From NCBI GenBank assembly GCA_944323625.1, contig CALUTD010000005.1:1-64000 (forward strand): a stretch of 64,000 bases of DNA. Reading direction: 5' to 3'. The stretch's first letter is position 1; each line of letters opens with the position of its first letter. The notes under the pieces were generated by a model, which made no database searches, had not been told where the DNA came from, and saw only the letters and a list, made by a program, of their open reading frames with translations. The position numbers and the translations under genes were made by a program. The DNA is from Candidatus Gastranaerophilales bacterium. Its GTDB lineage: Bacteria > Cyanobacteriota > Vampirovibrionia > Gastranaerophilales > Gastranaerophilaceae. Below are positions 1 through 8,832 of this stretch, one piece after another.

Positions 1-10
1 ATCAAATTAT

Positions 11-186
11 CCGTACAGTTCAAATTTGGTGCGTATCTCACTGATAATATACAAATCTCAATCTATCCGTACAGACCAGAAAAAGTCCAGTTTTCCAGTT
101 TGATTTTTTTGGAACACTTAATTTTTCCGACCCGAAAACGCCCACACAAAGCCTACTTTACCAAAATAATCTATCTAACCGTACAA
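11..186. repeat. Three spaced CCGTACA motifs at window edge
   Basis: Gene-free stretch before tRNA-Ser. CCGTACA occurs at 11, 67 and 179, each preceded by an A/T-rich TATC or TAAC, so the spacings are 56 and 112 nt. On the other strand it reads TGTACGG followed by a T/A-rich run. No gene or hairpin was recognised here. The motifs could be binding sites or a decayed tandem repeat; the window edge hides the context. Confidence 0.3.
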
Positions 187-278
187 ATCAACCTGGACAA
201 AAAACTACAATAAATATAACTTTACAGCATTTAAAATACACTGGACATTAAAGTACACCTATAATAAATATAAAGAAC

Positions 279-367
279 GGAGAAGGTGGGATTCGAACCC
301 ACGGTGCAGATTACTCCACACAACACCTTAGCAGGGTGCCGCCTTAAACCTACTCGGCCACTTCTCC
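279..367 (-). tRNA. tRNA-Ser (GCT anticodon)
   Basis: The minus strand folds as a class II tRNA of 89 nt. The acceptor stem GGAGAAG pairs with CTTCTCC, and the D arm starts GCCGAGT. The anticodon stem-loop GCACC-CTGCTAA-GGTGT gives anticodon GCT. A long variable arm follows, as expected for serine, then a T arm GTGGG-TTCGAAT-CCCAC. No CCA end is encoded. Confidence 0.95.
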
Positions 368-384
368 TTTTGCGTTATATAAAT

Positions 385-412
385 ATTATCACAAATATAT
401 TACTTTATTCAA
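385..412 (-). promoter_or_regulatory. Promoter of tRNA-Ser
   Basis: Read on the minus strand, TTGAAT is followed after 16 nt by GATAAT, about 18 nt before the tRNA 5' end. This matches a sigma70-type promoter for the tRNA-Ser gene. Confidence 0.5.
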
Positions 413-501
413 GTAAATTATTGGTAAAAAATCTTAAATATTCTAACAAATTATTTTTTGTTTGGGTTTGATGTTAATAAACAGTCGAGAGGAATATTTA
501 A

Positions 502-1935
502 TTGAGAATTTCAAATATTAATAATTTTTATAAAATTACGTTTGGTTATGATAAAAAATTAAATGAAGAGTTGAAAGAAGCGTTAAAAACTTATCCTGAC
601 AGGCCTTGGGCTAATACTCTTTCATCTTTAAATAATCATTGTAATAAACTTGAAGATACTATAATAAAGCAAGAAAAAAACGCAGGCCGGAATGTTTCTC
701 AATTTAATGATTATTGTGAGATGTTAGAAGAACTAAAAACTTTGCTTGCTTCTCATATTGCTTGTACTTTTGAAAATCTAAAATATCCTGACAGAGAATC
801 TGCACATTATGAAAAACAAGCTGAAAAAATGGCAAAAAATAATCTAATAAGTTCTGATAATTGGCGGTTAAAACTTGTTGATGCCATTGCTTGGCTGGCA
901 AATGATCCACCTGAATCATTCAAGAAAAAAGAACAAGAATTAGCAAAACAAATTTTGGATTCAAATAAACAAAATATTAATTCAGTTGCGGAATCTAACA
1001 AAAAGCAATCGTCTGAAACAATTAATAAACAAGTAAATAAACCGGTAAGGCTAGATAAAATTATTCAAAAATATATTCCATCAGACAAATCACCCAAAGG
1101 TTTTTGTGATGTTGTTGGTATGGAAGATGTAAAAACTAAACTTCAAGATGGGGTATTAAAAGTATTAAAAAATCCTGAACAAGCAAAACTGGATTATGAA
1201 GAATACGGAATGAATATGCCTGAAGGTTTGTTATTATATGGGCCTCCCGGCTGCGGAAAAACGTTTATAACTAAAGCTCTAGCACAAGAGGCAGGCATTC
1301 CTTTATATACACTTTCATTAGGCGATGTGGGTTCTCATTATGTAAATCAAACTTCAAAGTTAATTAATCAAGCATTTGATGAAATAATTGCCCATGCAAA
1401 AGAAACAGGGAAACCCGTTTTATTATTTATGGATGAGATTGACTCAATGGCTTTTAACAGAAATGAAAATACGTATACTGAAGATATAAAACAAGTTGGC
1501 ACACTGCTTCAGGCAATGGACAGAGCAAAAGATTCAAATGTATTTATTATAGGTGCAACAAATAAATATTTTCTTCTTGATCCTGCGGTTAAAAGACGTT
1601 TTGATGACAAACTTGTTGTTGATATTCCTGATTTAGAAACTAGAAAAGGTCTTTTAAAGTTATTTTTGTCTGAGATTGAAAAGGGTAAAAACTTATCACA
1701 AGATGAAGAATCAATAACCAAAATAGCAGGCAATTTAGACGGTTACTCAAATGATTCAATATGCAAAATTTCAAAAGAAGCTGCTAATTTTGCATTAAAA
1801 AGAAACAGAGATGATATAAAACTTGAAGATTATATTAATGCAATAAAAGAAACTACACAGGAAAAACCTGACAGAAAAGAATACATTGATAAATCTAATG
1901 CAAGGAAAAGCATAATAGGATTTACAAATAACTGA
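502..1935 (+). CDS. AAA+ ATPase, FtsH/Vps4-like, unknown substrate
   Basis: A 477-residue protein with one AAA+ module in its C-terminal half: Walker A GPPGCGKT near residue 247, Walker B LLFMDEID near 306-313, then a sensor GATN and a PAVKRRFD segment holding the probable arginine finger. The N-terminal 190 residues are helical, charged and unrecognised, and probably choose the substrate. No protease domain or membrane segment follows, so it is a remodelling ATPase rather than FtsH. The TTG start at 502 is chosen because GAGAGGA lies 9 nt upstream and no in-frame ATG is near. The N-terminus ends in ITFG, a short hydrophobic-Phe-Gly pattern also hinted at in another unknown protein here (51871-53742). 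It stands alone on the plus strand, convergent with ftsX. Confidence 0.8.
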   Translation: MRISNINNFYKITFGYDKKLNEELKEALKTYPDRPWANTLSSLNNHCNKLEDTIIKQEKNAGRNVSQFNDYCEMLEELKTLLASHIACTFENLKYPDRESAHYEKQAEKMAKNNLISSDNWRLKLVDAIAWLANDPPESFKKKEQELAKQILDSNKQNINSVAESNKKQSSETINKQVNKPVRLDKIIQKYIPSDKSPKGFCDVVGMEDVKTKLQDGVLKVLKNPEQAKLDYEEYGMNMPEGLLLYGPPGCGKTFITKALAQEAGIPLYTLSLGDVGSHYVNQTSKLINQAFDEIIAHAKETGKPVLLFMDEIDSMAFNRNENTYTEDIKQVGTLLQAMDRAKDSNVFIIGATNKYFLLDPAVKRRFDDKLVVDIPDLETRKGLLKLFLSEIEKGKNLSQDEESITKIAGNLDGYSNDSICKISKEAANFALKRNRDDIKLEDYINAIKETTQEKPDRKEYIDKSNARKSIIGFTNN

Positions 1936-1937
1936 TT

Positions 1938-2843
1938 TTATACCTGGAGATGTTTTTTTATTGAAAGCATACTTCCGCCGGCGCTAAAGAATACGGCCAT
2001 AACAAAAAGACAGAATACAACTATATTCATTGCAAATTCTGACGGAGGAACATTTAAAAAGTCATGCAATTTATACAATCCGTTTTGAACTGTATTCAAT
2101 GGAATTAAAGATATAACAGCGCCTAAAAAGCCGTATATTGCTCCCTGAAATATCAAAGGCAGTTTAATATACCAGTTGCTAACTCCCATAAGACGCATAA
2201 TTTCTATTTCATCTTTTCTTGATTGAATTACAAGTTGAATTGTGCAATTTATTATTATAATAGTAAGCATTGCAACAGCGACAAGTACTAAAAGAGTAAC
2301 TGTATTAAAAACGTTAGTAAGAGTTTGCAATTTTCTTGCAATTTCTTGTGCATAGGACATATTTTCTATTCCGGGCACTTTTTTTATATTTTCACATACA
2401 GCTCCAATATTTGCAGGGTCATCGACGGTTACATGGAGCGTATCCGGAAGCGGGTTAACAAGTCCTGAAACATCAATATCTTCATTCATTTCTTCCCAGG
2501 CTTGTTCTTTTGTTATTATGGATATTTTTTTTACGTGTTCAAGTTCATTTAGGCGGGAAGCTATATATTCAGGGTCTGAGTTTTGTTTTAAATATACAGA
2601 AATTTCAAGTGCATCACCAAGTTTATCAACAAAAGAAGTAAGTGAAAAACTCGTTCTAAACAATGCTCCGAATATGGTTAAGATTGCTGCCATTGCCGCG
2701 ACTATTGCTATATTAATCAACCCTGTTCTTTTTATTCCATATATTGTTTCCATTCCTATCCGGTACAGGATTCTGACAGACGACAAATGTCTTTGAGGAA
2801 TATGTTTTTTTACCGTTTCTTTTATTAATCTTTTTTTATTCAT
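1938..2843 (-). CDS. ftsX: FtsX, cell-division ABC permease
   Basis: A 301-residue membrane partner of FtsE. Four hydrophobic segments lie near residues 42-62, 180-202, 229-250 and 271-292. A large extracytoplasmic domain sits between the first two, which is the FtsX topology. FtsEX couples ATP hydrolysis to activation of peptidoglycan hydrolases at the septum. The charged motif RKDEIEIMRLMGVSNWYI after the second segment is typical of the family. Its start overlaps the ftsE stop by 8 nt, so the two are translationally coupled as the last genes of the wecG-tkt-ftsEX operon. Confidence 0.95.
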   Translation of the reverse strand: MNKKRLIKETVKKHIPQRHLSSVRILYRIGMETIYGIKRTGLINIAIVAAMAAILTIFGALFRTSFSLTSFVDKLGDALEISVYLKQNSDPEYIASRLNELEHVKKISIITKEQAWEEMNEDIDVSGLVNPLPDTLHVTVDDPANIGAVCENIKKVPGIENMSYAQEIARKLQTLTNVFNTVTLLVLVAVAMLTIIIINCTIQLVIQSRKDEIEIMRLMGVSNWYIKLPLIFQGAIYGFLGAVISLIPLNTVQNGLYKLHDFLNVPPSEFAMNIVVFCLFVMAVFFSAGGSMLSIKKHLQV

Positions 2844-3510
2844 AGGTACCTGCTTGAACGTCTCTTATAATTTGTCCTTGTTCCATTGTAATAACACGTT
2901 TTCTGAAGTAATCAACAATATCTCTGTCGTGAGTGGATACAATAACAGTAATTCCTTTATTGTTAATTTGTTCAAGAATTTGCATAATTTCCATAGAATT
3001 TTTTGGGTCTAAATTCCCGGTAGGTTCATCTGCAATAAGAAGCGGAGGTCCGTTTACAATTGCGCGTGCAATGCTTACTCTTTGTTGTTCTCCGCCTGAT
3101 AATTCACATGGCTTAGCATTCATTTTATTTAAGAGTCCTACTACTTTTAGAGCCCCTGTAACTCTGTCTTGTATATCTTTTGATCTCATTCCGAGTGTTC
3201 TTATTACATAGGCAATATTATCATAAACGCTTATATTCGGAAGGAGTTTATAATCTTGAAATACAATCCCCATACATCTTCTGATATTCGGTACTCTGTC
3301 ATTTGGCAATTTTGCTATGTTAATATTACCTATCATAACTGTTCCGGTTGTAGGTACTTCTTCTCTGTATAAAAGTTTCATTAATGTTGATTTGCCGGCC
3401 CCTGATGAACCTGTTAAAAACACAAATTCACTTGACATAATATCTAAATTAATGTTTTGTAGCGCATAATTATCTTTATATTTTTTTGATACATTTCTCA
3501 ATTGAATCAT
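2836..3510 (-). CDS. ftsE: FtsE, cell-division ABC ATPase
   Basis: A 224-residue ABC ATPase of normal FtsE length. Walker A GSSGAGKST is at 34-42, signature LSGGEQQ at 137-143, and Walker B LLIADEP at 157-163, followed by TGNLD. It binds FtsX at the inner membrane and drives septal hydrolase activation. It overlaps ftsX by 8 nt and the transketolase C-subunit gene by 4 nt, so all are probably co-transcribed. The combination with transketolase has no obvious functional logic and may reflect simple packing. Confidence 0.95.
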   Translation of the reverse strand: MIQLRNVSKKYKDNYALQNINLDIMSSEFVFLTGSSGAGKSTLMKLLYREEVPTTGTVMIGNINIAKLPNDRVPNIRRCMGIVFQDYKLLPNISVYDNIAYVIRTLGMRSKDIQDRVTGALKVVGLLNKMNAKPCELSGGEQQRVSIARAIVNGPPLLIADEPTGNLDPKNSMEIMQILEQINNKGITVIVSTHDRDIVDYFRKRVITMEQGQIIRDVQAGTYE

Positions 3511-4442
3511 TTTAAAAATCCTGTTATTTTTTCTGCCAGTTTGACTGAGCTTAGTCCGTAATAATTCATTAACTCTTTTGCTGTTCCGGATTGTCCGAAT
3601 TCATCATTTGTTCCGATTCTTGTAACTTTTACGGGGTAATTTTCACTTAATACTTCACAAACCGCACTGCCTAAACCTCCAATTACGGAATGATTTTCTA
3701 TTGTAAAAACTCTGTTTGTTTTCTTCGCCGATTTAATTATTGTTTCTGCATCTATCGGTTTTACAACAGGCATATTAATTATTTCCGAACTTATCCCTTT
3801 TTCTTCCAATATTGTAGCACAATCAAGAGTTTCCACCAATGTTTCCCCGTTTGTAATTAACGTAATATCATCTCCTTCTCTCATAATCATTGCTTTATAG
3901 GGCGTAAATTTATATGAAGAATCAAAAATATCAGGCAGGCTTGTCCTCGCTATTCTTATATATACAGGACCTTTATATGATGCGGCAAATTCAACAGCCT
4001 GTTTTGTTTCTTCTGCATCAGCAGGCACTATAACTGTCATATTAGGAATACTTCTCATAAGAGAAATATCTTCAAGCGCTTGATGGCTTGCCCCGTCTTC
4101 ACCTACCGTTATTCCTCCGTGAGTAGCCGCAATTTTTACGTTTAAATTTGAATAACAGATAGTATTTCTTATCTGTTCCCATGCCCTTCCGGTTGCAAAC
4201 ATTGCAAATGTAGATACAAAAGGAATTTTGCCCGTGCAGCTCAATCCTGCTGCGGTTGTCATTAAATCCTGTTCCGCAATTCCGACATTAAAAAATCTTT
4301 CGGGAAATTCTTTAGCAAATAATTGTGTTTGTGTTGAACATGATAAATCCGCATCCAAAACAACAATGTTTTTATTTTTTTTGCCTAATTCAACAAGAGT
4401 TGAACCGTAAACACTTCGTACTGATTTACATTCTCTTTGCAT
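3507..4442 (-). CDS. Transketolase, C-terminal subunit
   Basis: A 311-residue protein matching the second half of split transketolases: the pyrimidine-binding domain followed by the C-terminal domain. It carries the conserved segments GIAEQDLMTTAAGLS and HGGITVGEDGASHQALED. With the neighbouring N-terminal subunit it forms a thiamine-diphosphate transketolase that exchanges two-carbon units in the pentose phosphate pathway. The gene starts 11 nt after the N-subunit stop and overlaps ftsE by 4 nt. A DXP synthase-like identity is less likely because of the separate N-subunit and the length. Confidence 0.9.
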   Translation of the reverse strand: MQRECKSVRSVYGSTLVELGKKNKNIVVLDADLSCSTQTQLFAKEFPERFFNVGIAEQDLMTTAAGLSCTGKIPFVSTFAMFATGRAWEQIRNTICYSNLNVKIAATHGGITVGEDGASHQALEDISLMRSIPNMTVIVPADAEETKQAVEFAASYKGPVYIRIARTSLPDIFDSSYKFTPYKAMIMREGDDITLITNGETLVETLDCATILEEKGISSEIINMPVVKPIDAETIIKSAKKTNRVFTIENHSVIGGLGSAVCEVLSENYPVKVTRIGTNDEFGQSGTAKELMNYYGLSSVKLAEKITGFLK

Positions 4443-4453
4443 AATTTAAACCT

Positions 4454-5290
4454 CTATTCCAACTCTTTTAGAGCTTGCTCAAGCTGTTCATCATTTGGCG
4501 CTTTACCGTGCCAGCCGGGATTATTTGCCATAAATGAAACTCCATAACCTTTTATTGTGTCTGCTATAATGACAAACGGTTTATCACTTGTTTGTGCAAC
4601 TGAAATTGCATTATATATTTCTTGGATATTATGTCCATTTATTTCAATTGTATTCCAGCCAAAAGCTTCAAATTTTGCTTTTATATCGCCTACGGATTTA
4701 ACACTTTCCGTTGAACCGTCTATTTGCAGCCTATTTCTATCCACAAACGCAATAAGATTATTAAGTTTATTATGACTTGCATTCATGGCTGCTTCCCAAA
4801 CGCTGCCTTCTTCTATTTCACCGTCCCCCATAAATACGTAGATCTTAGAGTTTATTTTATCCAGCCTTAACCCTAAAGCCATACCGCATCCGATAGAAAG
4901 CCCTTGACCTAAAGAACCTGTTGAAACTTCTATTCCCGGCATTTTAAAAGAACACGGATGTCCTTGAAGTCTTGAACCGAATTTTCTAAACGTCATAAGT
5001 TCATCTTCTTTTATAAACCCCAAATGTGCCAAAATGGCATATAAAGATGCAGATGCATGGCCTTTTGAAAGTATAAATCTATCACGATATTTATAATTCG
5101 GATTACTTTCACAATCGGGATAATATTTCATAAATTTTGTAAACAAAACGTTTAGTATATCAATACATGACAACGAACCGCCGGGGTGTCCGGATTTTGC
5201 ATTATGTATCATTAAAAGCACATTTCTTCTTAATTTTTTTGAAACCTTTTCAATTTCTTTTATATCTTCTTTTGAAACCTGACTAATCAT
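4454..5290 (-). CDS. Transketolase, N-terminal subunit
   Basis: A 278-residue protein matching the first half of split transketolases. It shows SGHPGGSLS near residue 34, KGHAS, and the thiamine-diphosphate/Mg motif [15 protein letters not shown] with a following N. It works with the C-terminal subunit encoded immediately downstream. The start codon overlaps the end of the wecG/tagA-type gene by 4 nt, which supports one operon. Confidence 0.92.
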   Translation of the reverse strand: MISQVSKEDIKEIEKVSKKLRRNVLLMIHNAKSGHPGGSLSCIDILNVLFTKFMKYYPDCESNPNYKYRDRFILSKGHASASLYAILAHLGFIKEDELMTFRKFGSRLQGHPCSFKMPGIEVSTGSLGQGLSIGCGMALGLRLDKINSKIYVFMGDGEIEEGSVWEAAMNASHNKLNNLIAFVDRNRLQIDGSTESVKSVGDIKAKFEAFGWNTIEINGHNIQEIYNAISVAQTSDKPFVIIADTIKGYGVSFMANNPGWHGKAPNDEQLEQALKELE

Positions 5291-6051
5291 TGCTTTTCCT
5301 TTTTGACAAAAATACCATTAGTTCTTATTGCTTCTATTATAACTTTAAATAAAAACACGGGCAAAACTTTATAAATTCTTTTTATTCTTTGAGGCTGTTT
5401 AAAAGTTCTGTAAATCCATTCCCAGCCCATAACTCTAAAAAACTCCGGAGCTCTTTCGACGGCGCCTGCCCATACATCAAATGAACCGCCTACCCCTATA
5501 AATGCTGCGTATTTTATTTTTTCACGACACTTTTTAATAAATAATTCTTGTTTAGGTGCTCCAAGTGCAACCAAAACCAGCTGCGGGTCTGTTTCGTCAA
5601 GTTGATTTATTATTCCTTCTTCTTTGTCATTTGAAAAATATCCGTTACGTGAAAAACATATATCAAGCCCTCTAAATTCAGCCTCCAAACGTTTTTTTGT
5701 TGTTTGCAAAACCTCTTCTTTTGCGCCTATTAAAGCAACTGAATATTTCATATCCCGGCAGGTTTTAATAAGTTCATAAGCTAAATCTATACCCGGTACC
5801 TGTTCTTGTTCTATTCCTTTTAATTTTAGTGCAAGTGTTATACCCGAACCATCAGGTACTACAAGGTCTGCATGCCTTAAAATCCTTGAATACTCTTGGT
5901 TCTTAGCGGCAATTGCCATAATTTCAGGGTTTACAGTTACAACTTGAATTCCTTCTCTTTTGAGAATTTTGCCCATTACAAAATCAACCGCACCTGACAG
6001 TGAAATTAAATCAATATCATATCCTAGAACTTTTTCTGTTTTTCTTGCCAT
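5287..6051 (-). CDS. WecG/TagA/CpsF family glycosyltransferase
   Basis: A 254-residue protein of the GT26 family, which transfers N-acetylmannosamine or a related sugar to a lipid-linked acceptor. Family marks are [11 protein letters not shown], the [15 protein letters not shown] block, [10 protein letters not shown] and the C-terminal [14 protein letters not shown]. Length is normal. It is the first gene of the operon leading into transketolase and ftsEX. The exact donor and polymer cannot be told from sequence. A catalytic Asp is expected in the PDGSG block. Confidence 0.88.
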   Translation of the reverse strand: MARKTEKVLGYDIDLISLSGAVDFVMGKILKREGIQVVTVNPEIMAIAAKNQEYSRILRHADLVVPDGSGITLALKLKGIEQEQVPGIDLAYELIKTCRDMKYSVALIGAKEEVLQTTKKRLEAEFRGLDICFSRNGYFSNDKEEGIINQLDETDPQLVLVALGAPKQELFIKKCREKIKYAAFIGVGGSFDVWAGAVERAPEFFRVMGWEWIYRTFKQPQRIKRIYKVLPVFLFKVIIEAIRTNGIFVKKEKQ

Positions 6052-6101
6052 TCTTATATTTTATCACGATGAAGTAAAAATGTTAAATTAATGTATATTA
6101 T

Positions 6102-6177
6102 GTTGGGATAAAATCCCAACCTACTAAATTCAATTTGCATTCAAAAAATACCAAGTAGGTTGGGCTTTCGGCCCAAC
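6102..6177. repeat. REP doublet next to RAYT (left)
   Basis: Two palindromes in opposite orientation lie about 30 nt apart. The first is GTTGGGATAAAATCCCAAC followed by CTAC at 6102-6124. The second is GTAG followed by GTTGGGCTTTCGGCCCAAC at 6155-6177. The CTAC/GTAG tags point inward, as in REP doublets (REPINs). They sit just downstream of the RAYT gene on the minus strand. Confidence 0.8.
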
Positions 6178-6207
6178 AATATATTTAAGGTGAAAAATCC
6201 CAATAAA

Positions 6208-6738
6208 TTATTCCAAATTTAAATTTTTTATATTTTCAACATCTTTTGGACTGCCCCAGTTATATTCATATAAACCTTGATTTAGATACTTATGAAAAGA
6301 CGAATATTTCCAATCTTTTACATTTTTTACAAAGCCATGTTTAACCGGATTGTAATGTATATAATCAATTTGATTATTTAATTCTTTTTCAGATATAATT
6401 GTATGTTCAAAAAATCTGCGTTGAAAAACACCTTTTTCCCCTTTATTCACATAACCGTATGTTGGGGTTTCTACTATATCATTATAATTTTTAGAAAAAT
6501 AATATTTAATTGATGTAACTATTTTAGGATATTCATTAATATTTTCAGGATTTATGATAATATGAATATGATTTGGAAGAACACAGATTGCAATAATTTC
6601 AAATTTAAAGAAATCTTTAGCATTTTTAAAAGCCTTACGTAGAAGTTCTATATTATTTATAAATATATTTCTTCTATTGTAAGCAACAACAATTAAATGC
6701 ACACAACTATTTGAAATAAAAACTCTTCTATAATTCAT
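6208..6738 (-). CDS. REP-associated tyrosine transposase (RAYT)
   Basis: A 176-residue Y1-type HUH nuclease. The HUH motif is HIH at 57-59 within LPNHIHIII. The probable catalytic tyrosine is Tyr126 in IDYIHYNPVKHG, the usual RAYT signature, and the N-terminus MNYRR also fits this family. RAYTs are single-copy, domesticated relatives of IS200/IS605 TnpA that mobilise short REP palindromes. The gene is flanked on both sides by GTTGGG-type palindromes, which are almost certainly its substrates; related copies lie at 7617-7844 and 56902-57046. No accessory TnpB is present. The frame is intact. Confidence 0.9.
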   Translation of the reverse strand: MNYRRVFISNSCVHLIVVAYNRRNIFINNIELLRKAFKNAKDFFKFEIIAICVLPNHIHIIINPENINEYPKIVTSIKYYFSKNYNDIVETPTYGYVNKGEKGVFQRRFFEHTIISEKELNNQIDYIHYNPVKHGFVKNVKDWKYSSFHKYLNQGLYEYNWGSPKDVENIKNLNLE

Positions 6739-6761
6739 TCTATAATTCTATATCAAATACA

Positions 6762-6842
6762 GTTGGGCTAAAAGCCCAACCTACCAAATTCTACAAAATT
6801 CAACTTACTTCTGAATATTTTTTGTGGGATAAAAATCCCAAC
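6762..6842. repeat. REP doublet next to RAYT (right)
   Basis: GTTGGGCTAAAAGCCCAAC followed by CTAC is at 6762-6784. A second, slightly imperfect palindrome, GTGGGATAAAAATCCCAAC, is at 6824-6842. The 38 nt between them (around CTACAAAATTCAACTTACTT) recur almost exactly at 7691-7726, so the whole unit is a duplicate of part of the 7617-7844 cluster on the other side of the next gene. Confidence 0.75.
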
Positions 6843-6865
6843 TTTATAATCTAAGAGATAATTTT

Positions 6866-7459
6866 TTAAGATTTTTTACTAGAATAACGATTTTGTGCAT
6901 CTTCAACAATGCCTTTACATTTACCTTTTGGTGCTATTTCCACACTGTGAAAAGAACCAGAATGTGTTGCGCTTCCATCTTCAAAAATTACCGTTGTATC
7001 ATTTGTCCAATTTTTATTATTTAATACTAAATTACCATTATAAAGATATACATCAAATTCAGGCTTGTCTTTATAAATTGTAAAAAAGGCACAAGGTGGA
7101 GTTTTTGGGCGTCCAGCTTTTTTCAAAATATTTTCGATTTCTTTATCAGAAAATAATGAATTGCAATCAAGCTTTTCACTAAGTGGGCGATTAGTTATTT
7201 TTGGTGTAACCATACTTCTGCCTAAAACATCTTTTGAATCATATCTTAAAAAATTCAAAGGTTCAGTATCTCCATTGCCAATTTTGCCAAATTCCATGTG
7301 TTCTTGAAAATTTTCAGGGCTACATGACTTACCTGGAATTAGTGAAGATTGATTTGCATTCAATCGTTCAAGATTGTTTTCAGGATTAATTAAACCAGCT
7401 TCTACATGTCTTGAATATATAGATTTTTCCGGATTTAAAAAAGACGTAAATGATACCAT
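6866..7459 (-). CDS. Unknown lineage-type protein
   Basis: A 197-residue protein I do not recognise. The start at 7459 is chosen because GAGGT lies about 5 nt upstream; a longer open frame to 7534 has no ribosome site. The sequence is polar and probably soluble, without a signal peptide or membrane segment. The middle holds a DKEIENILKKAGRP helix, and the last third (FTIYKDKPEFDVYLYNGNLVL) looks like a small beta domain. The region just before the start resembles that before the unknown gene at 41390, including a TGAATGCGAGG-like ribosome site. The gene is bracketed by duplicated REP units, so it may have been carried or flanked by a local duplication. No function is assigned. Confidence 0.6.
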   Translation of the reverse strand: MVSFTSFLNPEKSIYSRHVEAGLINPENNLERLNANQSSLIPGKSCSPENFQEHMEFGKIGNGDTEPLNFLRYDSKDVLGRSMVTPKITNRPLSEKLDCNSLFSDKEIENILKKAGRPKTPPCAFFTIYKDKPEFDVYLYNGNLVLNNKNWTNDTTVIFEDGSATHSGSFHSVEIAPKGKCKGIVEDAQNRYSSKKS

Positions 7460-7616
7460 ATAGACCTCACAATCATTAATTATAAAAACACACTGTATAA
7501 AAAATACAGAACTATTTTTTTGCCATTTACACATATACAGTTTAATAAAAGTTTACAATAACTCTACTATAATCTAACGAATAAATTTGAAATAGAGAAT
7601 ATGAATATGTAGCATT

Positions 7617-7844
7617 TTTGGGATAAAAATCCTAACCTAAATTCGATTTACTAACTACATTTGAAGTTGGGCTAAAAGCTCAACCTACAAAGTTCTACAA
7701 AATTCAACTTACTTCTGAATATTTTTTGTGGGATAAAAATCCCAACTTAAATTCAATTTACTAACTACATTTGAAGAAGTTGGGCTGAAAGCCCAACCTA
7801 CCTGAAAGCCTAATTTCATATGTAGGTTGGGCTTTTAGCCCAAC
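7617..7844. repeat. REP cluster, five palindromes
   Basis: Between the unknown gene and tRNA-Phe lie five related palindromes, near 7617-7635, 7666-7684, 7727-7745, 7779-7797 and 7822-7844. All are variants of GTTGGGN-loop-NCCCAAC with CTAC or GTAG tags. The 7621-7684 and 7737-7800 segments are near duplicates of each other (shared ATTTACTAACTACATTTGAA), which shows stepwise tandem growth. The rest of this 500-nt gap holds no gene. Confidence 0.85.
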
Positions 7845-7886
7845 TGTATTTGAGTATTTTTAACCTATCAAATTAAACTTACAAGC

Positions 7887-7921
7887 AAAAAAAACAAGAC
7901 CTCGAAAGTCTTGTTTTTTTT
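7887..7921 (-). terminator. Terminator after tRNA-Phe
   Basis: AAACAAGAC pairs with GTCTTGTTT around a 7-nt loop, with A and T runs on either side. On the minus strand it ends in a long T run directly after the tRNA. It could work in both directions. Confidence 0.8.
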
Positions 7922-7924
7922 AAG

Positions 7925-8000
7925 TGGTGCCACGTCTCGGAATCGAACCAAGGACACAGGGATTTTCAGTCCCTTGCTCTACCAACTGAGCTAACGTGGC
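7925..8000 (-). tRNA. tRNA-Phe (GAA anticodon)
   Basis: A 76-nt minus-strand tRNA with acceptor GCCACGT/ACGTGGC, discriminator A and an encoded CCA. The anticodon arm GGGACTGAAAATCCC gives GAA. The T arm contains GGTTCGATTCC. The encoded CCA contrasts with the Ser and Arg tRNAs of this window, which lack it. Confidence 0.96.
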
Positions 8001-8010
8001 TCACCTAATT

Positions 8011-8038
8011 ATCATACCAATTAAATGTTAATAGTCAA
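8011..8038 (-). promoter_or_regulatory. Promoter of tRNA-Phe
   Basis: On the minus strand, TTGACT and TATGAT are separated by 16 nt and end about 10 nt before the tRNA. This is a good sigma70-type match. Confidence 0.7.
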
Positions 8039-8054
8039 CAACTTTTTTTATCAA

Positions 8055-8832
8055 TTAAATTCTATGCGGGTAATCATCTTTAATTTCCCAACCGTCTATT
8101 TGTATTAAATATGTGCAGGTTTTTACTAAACCATCGCCAAGTCCACCAGCGTTAATATTTGATTTACACCTTTCTATATAATAAGACCTATCATGTTTTC
8201 TTTTTTCTTCATTCCAGCTTAAAGTATTAACATGTGGCAAAGAATAAATTAAATCTTTATCTATATCATCATTGCCCAATAAAATATAAAAAGGGAAAAT
8301 ATCTCTACCCCACCGATTTGGCCCCTTTTCACCATTGACATCTATTATGGGATTATCCATAGCATCAATAGGAAACAAAATTGAGCCATCATTTAAATAT
8401 ACCAACATTGTGCTTTCATAGAAGAAAGGAATTTGACTGCTAATATCGTTGTAATATTTCTGATTATCACTCGCTTTTTCTATCTTCATATAGCTTAGAT
8501 ATTTTCCATAATATTTTTCAAACCACTTTTTATCTTTTTCGAAATCAGAAACAAGCCATGTCTCCCATTCATAACTCGGCATACCCCATTCTGCTTCTGA
8601 TAATTTTACGGCATTAGATAATGTTGAATAAAATTTTTTCAATTTTGAAGCAGTTTCTGTCTTTCTATGGTTTGCCATAACAACAGGTACGGTTATTGCG
8701 GCAATAATACCTATAACAACCAAAGTAATTAATACTTCTGCAAGTGTAAAAGAATGTAATTTAAGAGAGAAAGAGTTTTTAAAATTTAACTCATTTCTAC
8801 CCCCCCCCGTGGCGATTTAATAATTTTTTCAT
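8055..8832 (-). CDS. Pseudopilin with poly-G tract, out of frame as written
   Basis: The body encodes a class III prepilin-type protein. Its cleavage and hydrophobic segment read SFTLAEVLITLVVIGIIAAI, followed by a helix, an NGEKGPNRWGRD block, two late cysteines and a WEIKDDYP end. It is closely related to the proteins at 27740 and 37929. The only start with a ribosome site (GGAG, 8 nt spacing) is the ATG at 8832. From there the frame reads MKKLLNRHGGG and stops at TAG because the G tract (8800-8808) has 9 bases. With 8 or 11 G it would continue as GGGRNELNFKNS into the SFTLAEV leader and give about 258 residues. I therefore read it as a phase-OFF copy of a slipped-strand contingency gene; a sequencing miscount or simple decay are alternatives. 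If expressed, it would be processed by a prepilin peptidase and inserted in the inner membrane or a pilus. Confidence 0.7.
8800..8808 (-). repeat. Poly-G tract (9) in pseudopilin 5' end
   Basis: Nine G on the minus strand (C on plus), preceded by ATCGCCAC and followed by TAG. In a sequence this AT-rich such a run is unlikely by chance. It sits 9 codons into the reading frame, where a change of one base switches the pseudopilin on or off. Confidence 0.85.

Noticed and set aside
11-186. CCGTACA motifs as DnaA boxes
   Set aside because: They differ from TTATCCACA by an internal insertion, and no replication genes are near.
286-471. Open frame over the tRNA-Ser region
   Set aside because: It lies on the complement of the tRNA and has no ribosome site or protein-like sequence.
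502-1935. AAA+ protein as FtsH
   Set aside because: No membrane anchor and no HEXXH protease domain.
3507-5290. Split transketolase as a broken full-length gene
   Set aside because: Both halves have their own start and the split is at the usual place for two-subunit transketolases.
7617-7844. REP cluster as a CRISPR array
   Set aside because: The repeats are short palindromes of alternating orientation with unequal spacers, and there are no cas genes.
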